64,000 nt of DNA from Arcanobacterium sp. (GTDB lineage: Bacteria; Actinomycetota; Actinomycetes; Actinomycetales; Actinomycetaceae), in the NCBI GenBank assembly GCA_022778805.1, contig JALFSN010000002.1:62001-126000 (forward strand), written 5' to 3'. Positions 20,142-29,835 of this stretch are shown one piece after another (within the stretch, counting starts at the first letter, position 1; every line of letters begins with the position of its first letter). The notes under the pieces were generated by a model, which made no database searches, was not told the origin of the DNA, and saw only the letters and a program-made list of their open reading frames with translations. A program made the translations under genes and the position numbers.

Positions 20142-21824
20142 TTAAAGCGTCTGTTTCACAAACGGGAAAGCGATTGTTTCCCGAATCCCCAAGCCCGTCA
20201 GCGCCATCAGCAAGCGGTCGATCCCCATGCCCATGCCTCCGGTGGGCGGGAATCCTTGTTCCATGGCCTCAATAAAATCTTCATCGAGTTGCATAGCTTC
20301 AGGGTCACCATTGGCTGCTTCTAAGCTCTGCTCCGTGAGACGCTCCCGCTGCACTACCGGATCGGCCAACTCAGAATATGCCGTAGCAGTTTCCGTACCG
20401 CGAATGTAAAGATCCCACTTCTCCGTCAGTCCTGGCTTCGAGCGGTGGTAGCGTGTGAGCGGCGATGTATCTTCTGGGAAATCACGTACAAACGTGGGCG
20501 CATAGAGTTTACTCCCCACTAATTCTTCCCAGATATCTTCAGCGATCTTGCCATTGACGGCGTAATCTTTCACCTTGACGCCGTGCGCCTGCGCGAGTTG
20601 CACAAGGCGTTCACGCGAAGTAGTGACGCTGACGTCCTCTCCCACAGCTTCCGACAGCGATGTGTACAAATCAATACTCGTCCATTCACCGGAGAGATCG
20701 TAGATACTTCCATCAGCCAGCGTCACCTGCAATGTGCCAAAAGCATCACGAGCAGCATTTTGTACGATCGCTCTAGTGAGCTCTGCCATCGTGTCGTACG
20801 TGGCATATGCCTGATATGCCTCAAGAGCAGAGAACTCTGGGGAATGCGAAGAGTCAGCACCCTCGTTGCGGAAATTCTTTCCGATCTCAAAGACGCGCTC
20901 GACGCCACCTACCACTGCTCGCTTCAGATAAAGCTCCGTGGCAATGCGCAGATACAGATCTTCATCATATGCATTAATGTGCGTGGTAAATGGCCGCGCG
21001 GCAGCTCCTCCGTGCAAGGTCTGCAAAATCGGCGTCTCAATTTCCACGTATTCTCGCTCTTCAAACGTGCGCCGAATCGAACGCATAACGGCGGCGCGCG
21101 TGCGAATCATATCGCGGGCATCTTGACGGGTAATGAGATCCAGATGGCGCTTACGCACCCGAGTTTCCTCATTGAGACTCATCAGTTCGCCCGATTCAGT
21201 GACGTACGTCTTAGGAAGTGGGCGCAGCGCCTTACTGGCCATCATCCACGCCGGAACTTCTTCTCTGGCCTCCCCCTCCTCCACGGCACTATCCGAGCGT
21301 GCCGGCGTATCGCCGTTCTCGTCGGAGCTGGCCGCACCGGCGTGGGAAGCGTCAGTCCCGTCTGTATCTGCACTAGAAGCGCCAGAAGCTTTGGCAAACA
21401 CAGAGAGTTCTCCTCGCTTGCTGGTGCCGATATAGCCATGCACAAAGAGGAAATCTCCAAGATCTACCTCCGTTTTGAGCAGATCCAAGGAGTCTTTGCC
21501 CACATTGGCGAGCGAGAAAATCGCCTGCAAGCGCTCACCATCTCCAGCCTGGAGCACAGCGAACGCAATTTTTCCAGAGAAGCGCATGAGCACTACACGC
21601 CCAGCAACCCCTACGAATTCTTCAGTCTCCACACCTGGCTCAAGCCCATCAAAGCTCTCTCGCACAGCGTGAATCGTGTGCGTGATCGGCACCTGTACCG
21701 GATACGGATCGCGCCCTTGAGCGAGCATCTGTGCGCGCTTCTTCTTCCGCACCTGAATCTGCTCAGGTACGTCTGCTGCCGAATCATGTGCCAGTTTCTC
21801 AGAATTCTTATTTGGAGTACTCAC
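20142..21824 (-). CDS. lysS: Lysyl-tRNA synthetase (class II) with ~50-aa acidic/Ser/Ala insertion
   Basis: TGIDRLLMALTGLGIRETIAFPFVKQTL-type C-terminus, RTRAAVMRSIRRTFEEREYVEIETPILQTLHGGAAARPF, FEIGKNFRNEGADSSHSPEFSALEAYQAY. Confidence 0.96.
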   Translation of the reverse strand: MSTPNKNSEKLAHDSAADVPEQIQVRKKKRAQMLAQGRDPYPVQVPITHTIHAVRESFDGLEPGVETEEFVGVAGRVVLMRFSGKIAFAVLQAGDGERLQAIFSLANVGKDSLDLLKTEVDLGDFLFVHGYIGTSKRGELSVFAKASGASSADTDGTDASHAGAASSDENGDTPARSDSAVEEGEAREEVPAWMMASKALRPLPKTYVTESGELMSLNEETRVRKRHLDLITRQDARDMIRTRAAVMRSIRRTFEEREYVEIETPILQTLHGGAAARPFTTHINAYDEDLYLRIATELYLKRAVVGGVERVFEIGKNFRNEGADSSHSPEFSALEAYQAYATYDTMAELTRAIVQNAARDAFGTLQVTLADGSIYDLSGEWTSIDLYTSLSEAVGEDVSVTTSRERLVQLAQAHGVKVKDYAVNGKIAEDIWEELVGSKLYAPTFVRDFPEDTSPLTRYHRSKPGLTEKWDLYIRGTETATAYSELADPVVQRERLTEQSLEAANGDPEAMQLDEDFIEAMEQGFPPTGGMGMGIDRLLMALTGLGIRETIAFPFVKQTL

Positions 21825-22006
21825 ACACCAAGAATAAGCGATGAGCTAGCACCATCGAAATCCGCAGCCGTATTCTCACGCGTTCACGGCACATCAAAGC
21901 GCTATGAATGCTTTGCCCCAGCCATGCTGCCGTTACGAAGCTGCAAAGCCAGCGCGAACACTGCGAAGCGCGCCGCCAAGCTCGGCGATTCGCCCCGCGC
22001 AGCACG

Positions 22007-22963
22007 TCACAGTTGATCCACAATGTAGTGCGGTACGACGTCCACCACAGAATTCACCACGAAATTCGGCTGGTCTTTGGGAGCTGCCAGCTCGGCTTGC
22101 ACAATACTCCCCTCGCCGGTGAGCACCAGAGCCGTCGGCACCCCGTAGCCTCGTGCCATACGAATGTCGGTACTCAGCGAGTCAGACACCACCAGCGTCT
22201 TATGCGGCTCACTATCGAGATACCTGAATACGCAGTCCAAGAAAGGCCGCTCTGGAGCGCCGAGGTTACAGTAGATCTGAGCGCCAGTGGCGCTTTGAAT
22301 CGCGCGCACAATCGCACGGGTACCAGGTTCGCTACTGCCATCAGCGGTCAGCCAGGTGCGCACCATCGACGTCACGACGAGCTTTGCTTTTTTCGGGCCG
22401 ACAATCGCCTGGTAGGCGAGATTGAGCTTGGTAAAGCTAAACTCTCGATCATGGGCGACCACCACTACGTCGGTCAGTTGTGGGTCATCCGTGAGGGCAA
22501 TACCGCCCTTGGCCATGTGTGCCAAAAATTCACTGTCTCCAATGGCCATGACGTGCGCATCTGGAAAATTGTAGGACAGATATTCATTGACCACGCGCAC
22601 CGGCGTAAAGATCTGATCGAGATCGACGTCCATGCCAAAGTTCGCCAATAACGTCTGGTAGCTATCGGGAGAGGTGTGGGAATCGGACGACATAAACACC
22701 ACCGGACGGCGCATTACGTCCAGTGCAGCCAACACTTTATCAACCCCAGGCATGAGGAGATCCCCGTTGAAGAGAGTACCGGAGAGGTTCATAATATAGG
22801 CGTCGTATACGCGCTGCGGAGAATCGCGCACCATCAGGGGAATCTCTACCGACGCTTGCGCAGCAATATCAGCTTTGCGCGCCGACTTTTTATCTTTCTC
22901 ACTCTTGTGAGCTTTCGCCTTTTTCTTACTCTTCTCGCTCTTCATCCTGTTCCTTTCGCGCAC
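22007..22963 (-). CDS. HAD-IIA (NagD-like) family protein, catalytically degenerate
   Basis: VYDAYIMNLSGTLFNGDLLMPGVDKVLAALDVMRRPVVFMSSDSHTS...VVSDSLSTDIRMARGYGVPTALVLTGEGS retains the HAD-IIA layout but motif I DxD is NLS. Confidence 0.82.
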   Translation of the reverse strand: MRERNRMKSEKSKKKAKAHKSEKDKKSARKADIAAQASVEIPLMVRDSPQRVYDAYIMNLSGTLFNGDLLMPGVDKVLAALDVMRRPVVFMSSDSHTSPDSYQTLLANFGMDVDLDQIFTPVRVVNEYLSYNFPDAHVMAIGDSEFLAHMAKGGIALTDDPQLTDVVVVAHDREFSFTKLNLAYQAIVGPKKAKLVVTSMVRTWLTADGSSEPGTRAIVRAIQSATGAQIYCNLGAPERPFLDCVFRYLDSEPHKTLVVSDSLSTDIRMARGYGVPTALVLTGEGSIVQAELAAPKDQPNFVVNSVVDVVPHYIVDQL

Positions 22964-22973
22964 TACCTCGTGC

Positions 22974-23480
22974 TCAGCGGGTATCCGCCACTGGAATTCC
23001 CGAGCTGCTCAATCCGTAACCATCAGGCACCTGCCCTGGCTCGACACCGCGTTCAACGATATGATTGCGCCCATCCACAAACACAATATGCGGCTCGAAA
23101 CTGCGGGCTTCGGCGTCACTCATCGTGCCATAACACATGATAATCGCGATATCCCCCGCACCGAAATAATGCGCAGCCGCTCCGTTGAGGACGACGCTGC
23201 CGCTGCCAGCCTCCCCCGGAATGGCGTAGGTGGTGAGCCGAGCGCCAGTGTTCACATTGACGACGTCTACCTGTTCGCCAGGCAGGATATCAGCAGCGCG
23301 CAGAAGCGTGACGTCGATCGTAATCGATCCAACGTAATCCAGATCAGCGCCCGTCACCGTAACGCGATGAATTTTGCCGGTGATGAGGGTGCGCCGACGC
23401 GTGCTTGCGGGCGCGCTCGCGGGTGAAATGGGCACGCTCGTGGATGAAGCGGCAGACGAATCAGCAGTACGTTCAGCCAA
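22974..23480 (-). CDS. panD: Aspartate 1-decarboxylase
   Basis: GKIHRVTVTGADLDYVGSITID (pyruvoyl processing site G-S), LPGEQVDVVNVNTGARLTTYAIPGEAGSGSVVLNGAAAHYFGAGDIAIIMCYG. Confidence 0.95.
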   Translation of the reverse strand: MAERTADSSAASSTSVPISPASAPASTRRRTLITGKIHRVTVTGADLDYVGSITIDVTLLRAADILPGEQVDVVNVNTGARLTTYAIPGEAGSGSVVLNGAAAHYFGAGDIAIIMCYGTMSDAEARSFEPHIVFVDGRNHIVERGVEPGQVPDGYGLSSSGIPVADTR

Positions 23481-24345
23481 TGTGCACCTCCCAGTTGTCT
23501 ATCAGACGGGTGCTCCCCACCCAAGCCGCCACCACCAGTAGCCCCTCGCCGTGTTCTCCCCGACGAAACGGCACAAACGTCTGCGCGTGCACCAGCTCCA
23601 AGTAGTCCAACCGCACTCCTGAAGCTGCGGCGATGACCGCACGAGCACTATCACACACCTGCTGCGGAGACTCCCCCTGTTCAGCTGCTTCAGCCCCAGC
23701 GCGCAAGGCAGCGCTCAGAGCGAGAGCCTGGCTGCGTTCTCGCTCGCTGAGATAAGCATTGCGGGAGCTGAGGGCAAGCCCATCGGCATCGCGCGCTATC
23801 GGCACCGAACGGATCTCCACAGGCATATTGAGATCAGCCACCATCGTGCGAATCAGCGCTAGCTGCTGTGCATCTTTTTGCCCGAAAAAGGCCACATCGG
23901 GTTGCACTAGATTCAGTACTTTATGCACGATCTGCAGCACTCCCGCAAAGTGGGTGGGGCGCGTCTTCCCCTCAAACACTGTGGCCATTGGCCCTGGGTC
24001 AATACGCACAAATGGATCCCGAGGGTAAATGTCTGAATCAACAGGCGCAAAAACCACATCGACGCTTGCGCGCTCAGCGTGCTCACGCTTCACAGTATTG
24101 AGCGCGGCGATGTCCTTTTCTAAATCGCGCGGGTAGGCCGCAAAATCTTCGTTTGGAGCAAATTGCAAAGGATTGACGTAAATGGAGACGATCACATGGT
24201 CGGCAGCTTCCTGCGCCGCCCGCACGAGTGAAAGATGCCCCGAGTGCAGCGCACCCATCGTCATCACCAGTGCTTTTGTGCCAGAACACTCACGTAGCGC
24301 AGCAGCAAGTTCAGCGCGCGTTTTCGTTACTATCACACGTCCCAT
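23473..24345 (-). CDS. panC: Pantothenate synthetase
   Basis: VMTMGALHSGHLSLVRAAQEAADHVIVSIYVNPLQFAPNEDFAAYPRDLEKD. Confidence 0.96.
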   Translation of the reverse strand: MGRVIVTKTRAELAAALRECSGTKALVMTMGALHSGHLSLVRAAQEAADHVIVSIYVNPLQFAPNEDFAAYPRDLEKDIAALNTVKREHAERASVDVVFAPVDSDIYPRDPFVRIDPGPMATVFEGKTRPTHFAGVLQIVHKVLNLVQPDVAFFGQKDAQQLALIRTMVADLNMPVEIRSVPIARDADGLALSSRNAYLSERERSQALALSAALRAGAEAAEQGESPQQVCDSARAVIAAASGVRLDYLELVHAQTFVPFRRGEHGEGLLVVAAWVGSTRLIDNWEVHIG

Positions 24346-24465
24346 TCTAGTAATGACGCCACACGAGGACGAATAGTGTGCTTCAGGGCACGTTCAGGCA
24401 GGCACGCCCATACGCACTGGGCGGCTACGCCTATCGTGCACGGCTATGCGACAACTGCCCTACAG

Positions 24466-25536
24466 TCATTCTTCCAAAGCGCGATACGTCCGCGCCACAT
24501 GGGCGAAACGCGGATCTTCGTGCTCTAGCTCGGCAGCGATGCGTAGATAAGGATCAGTGGGAGCGCTGCGCTCAGAGCTGTTTAATGTATCAGAGTTTTC
24601 TGGCATATCTGGCCTGTGCTCTCCCGCTCGGCTATCTGTTGGCTCTGATCTGCCCACTGCATCTGAACCACGCGCATCTGAACTATCACTTGTGTCTGAA
24701 TTACCCGAGCCAGCGCTAAGCTGTGCTGGCGGCTCACCCTGCATCCCCTGCCCACTGTGCGCATTCAGCGCTCGCTGCAGCGCCGATTCAGCGAGCGGAC
24801 GCAAAAAATCGCCAGGACGCTCAATCCCGATGCTGCCCAACAGTTGCATCGCCTGCTCAGTCACGGTCGTCACGTGCCGCACTGCGTGCATCACCGCCAA
24901 GTGGTATGCCGGCCGATCTGCTTCGGCCACCACGGCGGATTCTCCACCCAGCTCCGCCACTAGCGCATGGCCTATAGGCTGCAGCGCGGGTGACGCCGTC
25001 ACTGCAAAGAAACAATTTGCCAGTCGAGCCACGTCGAGAGAGGTGCCGGTGAAGCTCATCGCCGGATGAAGAGCCAAGCACAGCGCCCCACAGCGAGCTG
25101 CTGGCGCTAGCACCGCGCTCCCTACTCGCCCAGCTGTATGCAACACAATTTGCCCTGGCTGCCACACATGCTGCTGTGCCAATTGTTCAGCCAGCGGCTC
25201 AATATCGGCCGTCGGAATTGCTATGATGACGAGTTCGCTGCGTTCCACAATCGTGGGAATATCCAGCGCTGGCACCCCTGGCAGCATCGTCTCTAGGCGC
25301 TCCCGTGAAGCGGCGGAGCGAGCGTATGCACCGATCACGTGGTGTCCTACAGCTCGCAAGGCACTCCCCAACGCCGTTCCCACTTTTCCCGCCGAGATAA
25401 TACCGACGCGCATTCTCCCCGAAGCCGCAGAGCGGGAAGAAGAATAGCTCGGCTTGGGCTGCGGTGTCGTCTGCAACGCAGACTGCGAGTGCGAGTGCTC
25501 TACAGCGGAGTGAGCGTATGAATCATCATCTGCCAT
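24466..25536 (-). CDS. Rossmann-like and DUF2520 domain-containing protein
   Basis: MRVGIISAGKVGTALGSALRAVGHHVIGAYARS...LALHPAMSFTGTSLDVARLANCFFAVT; position next to panC matches known synteny; Ser/Asp-rich region before the C-terminus. Confidence 0.88.
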   Translation of the reverse strand: MADDDSYAHSAVEHSHSQSALQTTPQPKPSYSSSRSAASGRMRVGIISAGKVGTALGSALRAVGHHVIGAYARSAASRERLETMLPGVPALDIPTIVERSELVIIAIPTADIEPLAEQLAQQHVWQPGQIVLHTAGRVGSAVLAPAARCGALCLALHPAMSFTGTSLDVARLANCFFAVTASPALQPIGHALVAELGGESAVVAEADRPAYHLAVMHAVRHVTTVTEQAMQLLGSIGIERPGDFLRPLAESALQRALNAHSGQGMQGEPPAQLSAGSGNSDTSDSSDARGSDAVGRSEPTDSRAGEHRPDMPENSDTLNSSERSAPTDPYLRIAAELEHEDPRFAHVARTYRALEE

Positions 25537-25655
25537 GCGACCATTTTAGACCGCAGCAATCCTCTCGCTTAACTTCCGCTCACTTCTTCCACTAACTCCC
25601 AGCTTGAGGCATGTACCCCAGCGAGCTTCTCGCCGGCGTCGCAGCAGTTGGCATC

Positions 25656-27491
25656 TTACGTTCCTACACTTGGAGAATCAGCAATCCCCACGCGCACTTT
25701 CCACTGCGCCAGCGATTCGGTCACGCCTGCCCGCCGAGCGTCACGGGCACGTTCATTTTCCTCTAGCATCATGCGCCACAGCTGATCTGCATCCAGGTTG
25801 GCGGCGGAGATCATCGCTATCCCTGGCACGAGATCCACCGTGAGAGTTGCCAGAGCGAGCTTTCGCTGCAACGGACCAGCGGACATATGCAAGCTCTGAG
25901 TGTGCTCTTGAAGGATAACGCTCACCTGGCGTCCAAGCCTCCCTGCCCGAGTGATAGCCGCCCGCTCCGTCAGCGCTATTCCGTAGCCCGACCACCCCAC
26001 TGGAGCGAGCCATTTCGCCTGCTTAGGAGCACCGACGAACCACTGCCCTGTGCCTTTCCCATCAAACGCTTCCGTGAGCACTGCCAGATCATTGTCCGTC
26101 CCTAGCCCTGGTAGCAACGTCCAGAGAATGCGTAGCATCTGCTCTCTCGTGGCCACCGGTACAAACGTGCGAGTGATACTCTCTGTATCGCCCGCCACTC
26201 CGGCACGTGAGATATTGATGCTCCACCAATCCAAGCGTTTCCACAGCCATGGCCGATGTAGCTGCACGCCGTGAACGCGCTGCGGCGGGTACGTGCTGGT
26301 GACGAGCTTCGTCAAACCAGCGCGGCGGCGAAGACCATTCTCAGATAGGTAGAGTTTCGTACCGTAATCGTCGAAGAGGCTCTTGAGAAAACTCCACACA
26401 TAGCCGATGATCAGCACCAGCACGCCCACTAGCGCCGAGCCTAAAGCGAACACGTGGGACGGATTCAGCGTCACCCCCGTCACGATCCCCGCCACGGCCA
26501 TCACCGCAAGTACTATAAAACGCAGCGACAAGATATTTGCCGCAATCAGCCGTGCGCTCGGCAATTCATAAATCAACACATCTCTTTCGAGATCGTCAGC
26601 GTCGAGCACAACAGGGGCTGGATTCGGCGCTCGGAGCTGCCCTGGCGAGCCCAGCTGGTCTGGCACATCAAGCTGAGCTGCTCCAGCCACTGAGCCAGTG
26701 TCTACTGCAACACCCGATCTGGTGGCATCCGGTGGCACAGCTGAATCTGCTGCCGCATCCGTGGCAAGCGGCGGCAAACCAGAACGGACGCGATCTACAA
26801 TCACGAGTATCTCACGACGCAGCGCGGCGGCATCGCGCACCCTCAGCAGCCCTAGCTGCAGATCGTCGTCATTCCCAGCTGACTCCACTTTCACGGTGCC
26901 GAATCCAAAAATACGGCCGAAAAGAGTCTGCTGGATTTCTACGCTCTGCACCCGATCCCAGCGCATTTGAGTATGGCTCTTGACCAGTACCCCTTGGCGA
27001 AAGTGGATGCCCGTTTCCGTGACGGCAAATGTGCGCCGCTTCCAACTCACGTATCCAGGAATGATCGCCACCAGACTGACGCCGACGAAAGCGGCAACTG
27101 CAATCGCTACGATTTTCACCGACACTACTGTCGATGCCGCACTCAGCATCTGCAGCAGCTCTCCATCTTGCAAGACCTGACTGAGAATGTTAAAGACGGC
27201 ATATGCCAGCGCCACCCACACAATACCGATGCGAGTGATGGGCGTAATCTTGTGGAAACGTCGCCATGCCTGCTCGGGCACAGCAGCAGTGCCAAGATCT
27301 GACGTAATCGCTGTGCGCTTTGCTGACGCTGTGTGCTTTGCTGACGTCGAACGTGAATCAGCGTGGAAATCCGAGCGCGCTTGCGGCTGCGGCGGTTGGG
27401 GTTCCTGCCTTACCTGCTGGTGCAGATCTGCCCCAGGCCGCAGGGCACCCTGAGAATCTGGCTGAGCCTGTGGATCTGGACTCGACGTCAT
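25656..27491 (-). CDS. PH domain-containing membrane protein (YdbT-like, bPH2 repeats)
   Basis: SWKRRTFAVTETGIHFRQGVLVKSHTQMRWDRVQSVEIQQTLFGRIFGFGTVKVESAG; several TM segments; overlaps the next bPH2 gene. Confidence 0.85.
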   Translation of the reverse strand: MTSSPDPQAQPDSQGALRPGADLHQQVRQEPQPPQPQARSDFHADSRSTSAKHTASAKRTAITSDLGTAAVPEQAWRRFHKITPITRIGIVWVALAYAVFNILSQVLQDGELLQMLSAASTVVSVKIVAIAVAAFVGVSLVAIIPGYVSWKRRTFAVTETGIHFRQGVLVKSHTQMRWDRVQSVEIQQTLFGRIFGFGTVKVESAGNDDDLQLGLLRVRDAAALRREILVIVDRVRSGLPPLATDAAADSAVPPDATRSGVAVDTGSVAGAAQLDVPDQLGSPGQLRAPNPAPVVLDADDLERDVLIYELPSARLIAANILSLRFIVLAVMAVAGIVTGVTLNPSHVFALGSALVGVLVLIIGYVWSFLKSLFDDYGTKLYLSENGLRRRAGLTKLVTSTYPPQRVHGVQLHRPWLWKRLDWWSINISRAGVAGDTESITRTFVPVATREQMLRILWTLLPGLGTDNDLAVLTEAFDGKGTGQWFVGAPKQAKWLAPVGWSGYGIALTERAAITRAGRLGRQVSVILQEHTQSLHMSAGPLQRKLALATLTVDLVPGIAMISAANLDADQLWRMMLEENERARDARRAGVTESLAQWKVRVGIADSPSVGT

Positions 27492-27997
27492 TAGATTCCC
27501 TCCATATGTGCGCCGCCCAACTCCATGAGTTTTTCTCGCAGACGCTCAGCTTCCGCGAGCGGAAGCCCCTCAATGGAGGCATTCGTCGTAGCTGAAGCGG
27601 TGACCAGCTCAATCTTTGCTAAGCCGAAACGCGATAGCAGCGGACCCGTCTCCACGTTCACCTGCTGCATCCGGCCATACGGCACCAAGACTAGTTTTTG
27701 AAATAGCAGCCCTGCGCGTATGACGAGTTCTTCTGGCAACTCAGCATATCCAATCGCGCGCACGCGCCGCGGCGTGAGGAAAGCATCCACAATGGCACCG
27801 ATGAGCATAGCCGCCGTCACTGCCCATACGATGATCCTCCAGACGAGACTGTCGGTAGCAAACGTGACGACGCACGAGACGACGAGTAGCACGGCGACTA
27901 CTACGCCCCAGATGATCGCCGTACTGATGAGCGCCACTTTCACATAGTCGGGAGCCACCCGCTTTAGCGGCAAATCGTTTCCGAGAATGATTTTCAT
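27491..27997 (-). CDS. PH domain-containing protein (YdbS-like, bPH2)
   Basis: AIGYAELPEELVIRAGLLFQKLVLVPYGRMQQVNVETGPLLSRFGLAKIELVTAS. Confidence 0.85.
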   Translation of the reverse strand: MKIILGNDLPLKRVAPDYVKVALISTAIIWGVVVAVLLVVSCVVTFATDSLVWRIIVWAVTAAMLIGAIVDAFLTPRRVRAIGYAELPEELVIRAGLLFQKLVLVPYGRMQQVNVETGPLLSRFGLAKIELVTASATTNASIEGLPLAEAERLREKLMELGGAHMEGI

Positions 27998-28077
27998 TTC
28001 TTCATATTACTAGATTTCTCGATATGGCTCCGGCCATTCCATGACTTTCCCGTCCCATCTGCAGCTCAGCCATCTGC

Positions 28078-28142
28078 GAAACTCAACTGTGCGCTCAGCT
28101 ACGCGCCTCAGTTGTGCCGCTGGGCAGCCAGCGTTGAGTTTC
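28078..28142 (-). other. Inverted repeat with internal hairpins between the DUF3180 and bPH2 genes (candidate structured RNA/processing site)
   Basis: GAAACTCAAC (28078-28087) / GTTGAGTTTC (28133-28142), enclosing GCTGG/CCAGC and an alternative CAACTG/CAGTTG pairing. Confidence 0.55.
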
Positions 28143-28188
28143 TCATGTGACAGCTCAGCAGCGTGCCAGTGCACAGCGCAGCTATCTG

Positions 28189-28767
28189 CTACGCCGCAGC
28201 TCCAGCACCTGGGTGAGCAGTGTGCGGCGAATGCGTAGAGTCAGCATCTGAATCATCCACGACGCACCAGCGTTCAGCCTGATAACTCACGACTACTAAC
28301 ACCAGTGATGCGAGAGCACACAGAGACAGCCGAAACATCTGCTCAGCTAGAAAATTTGATGGGCCGGCATGAGCGTATGCACTGATGACGCCGAGCGCGC
28401 CCCCGACGAGCACTGCACCTGAGCGGGAGCCAGCCTGTGTGAGCACAAAAATCCGCCCCGCAGTGAGCGCATTGATCGCGTGCTCTCCGCGCCGATACGC
28501 CCGCACCCGCCAGCCTTGATAGCCCACAATAACGGCAAGAATCAGCGGCACCACACAGCTGATAAGCGGCACGACGATGGGCGCCAAGCCAGCGCGCAAC
28601 CACACTTCCACTGCGAAAAAGCACCCAGCTGCCACGATGACGGCAATTAGCACTAGTAGCCACGCAGATGTGAGATGGAGCTTCTCCGGATGTTTCTCAC
28701 CATGATTCACAGCTTCTCCATGCGGGAGTGAGTCACGCGAAGGCCGTGGGGGCTGCGCGTTGCTCAT
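28189..28767 (-). CDS. DUF3180-like membrane protein
   Basis: LTSAWLLVLIAVIVAAGCFFAVEVWLRAGLAPIVVPLISCVVPLILAVIVGYQGWRVRAYRRGEHAINALTAGRIFVLTQAGSRSGAVLVGGALGV; located directly after folK as in mycobacteria. Confidence 0.82.
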   Translation of the reverse strand: MSNAQPPRPSRDSLPHGEAVNHGEKHPEKLHLTSAWLLVLIAVIVAAGCFFAVEVWLRAGLAPIVVPLISCVVPLILAVIVGYQGWRVRAYRRGEHAINALTAGRIFVLTQAGSRSGAVLVGGALGVISAYAHAGPSNFLAEQMFRLSLCALASLVLVVVSYQAERWCVVDDSDADSTHSPHTAHPGAGAAA

Positions 28768-29822
28768 CGTCTGCGACCCCCACCGCCGTCGTGCCGTGGA
28801 TCTGGCGATCCCCAGCTGCCGAAATGGCCATTAAAACCCGAATCATCATCCCCGAAATCGGGATCGTCATCGCCAAAAACGCCGTCAAAATCCTCAAAAT
28901 CTTCGAGAAAATCAGAGTCATCCCCCCACTCGCTGAGCGCCTCCAGCACCCTGGGCATGTACTCATCCACACTCATGCGAGTAGTGCGCTGCCCCTCCGT
29001 CTGCGCGAGCAGATCCGCCACGGCAACTCCTGCGAGCGTGGCCGTAGGATCAACAGAGAGCCACGGTTCAAGCACGAAACGCCGCCGCGCTGCACGCGGA
29101 TGGGGGATGAGCAATTCCGGATCGGCGCTGGTCATTCCCTCGATATCAATCACGTCGATATCAAGAGTGCGTGCTTCCCAGCGCTTGGTGCGCACCCGAC
29201 CGTGCTCCGCTTCGATGTGGTGAAGCAGATGCAGAAAATCCAGCGGTGGAATGTCCGTATAGCACGTGAGGATAGCATTGACGTAATCTGGCTGATCGTC
29301 TTGACTGGCGGCAAGCTGCGGAGCTGTGCGGTATAGCTCGGAGATTTCTTCCACTTCAACGATATCCGAGAGCATGTGCACCGCCTCGATCACGTGCGCC
29401 TCAGGGACGTCGAGATTAGAACCGATGCCCAGCACCACTCGCCGCCGCCGCGACGTGAGCAATGCACCTGGCACAGTGGCTGTAGCGCTCACATCTGAAA
29501 AAGTATGCGCAATGGGAGCTTGTGGTTTATGCACGGTGACGGTGACGGTACGCGCCCCTAACTGCGCCACCTGCTGAGCGATACGATCAGCGAGCGTCTC
29601 AATGAGATTCACGTGACTACCCTCAAGGATGCGCATAGCCCGATCAGCTACGTCGGCATACGAGATAGTGGTTTGCAACGAATCCTCTGCCACCGCTTGC
29701 TCAACGCACACCGCCATCTCGATATCCACCACAAATTCTTGCGGCGTATCCTGCTCCTCAGGGAGCACTCCGTGCGCAGCAGTGGCTCGCAACCCCGTAA
29801 GCCGGATGATCTGCTCCCTCAT
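28764..29822 (-). CDS. Bifunctional dihydroneopterin aldolase / 6-hydroxymethyl-dihydropterin pyrophosphokinase (FolB-FolK fusion)
   Basis: FolB: IIRLTGLRATAAHGVLPEEQDTPQEFVVDIEMAV; FolK: RVVLGIGSNLDVPEAHVIEAV...RWEARTLDIDVIDIEGM...LLIPHPRAARRRFVLEPW. Start ATG 29822 or GTG 29843. Confidence 0.92.
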   Translation of the reverse strand: MREQIIRLTGLRATAAHGVLPEEQDTPQEFVVDIEMAVCVEQAVAEDSLQTTISYADVADRAMRILEGSHVNLIETLADRIAQQVAQLGARTVTVTVHKPQAPIAHTFSDVSATATVPGALLTSRRRRVVLGIGSNLDVPEAHVIEAVHMLSDIVEVEEISELYRTAPQLAASQDDQPDYVNAILTCYTDIPPLDFLHLLHHIEAEHGRVRTKRWEARTLDIDVIDIEGMTSADPELLIPHPRAARRRFVLEPWLSVDPTATLAGVAVADLLAQTEGQRTTRMSVDEYMPRVLEALSEWGDDSDFLEDFEDFDGVFGDDDPDFGDDDSGFNGHFGSWGSPDPRHDGGGGRRR

Positions 29823-29835
29823 CGTAGGAAAATCT

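Noticed and set aside
20583-22016. 477-aa plus-strand ORF
   Set aside because: Lies antisense to lysS, whose translation is clearly conserved; composition is typical of shadow ORFs in GC-rich DNA.
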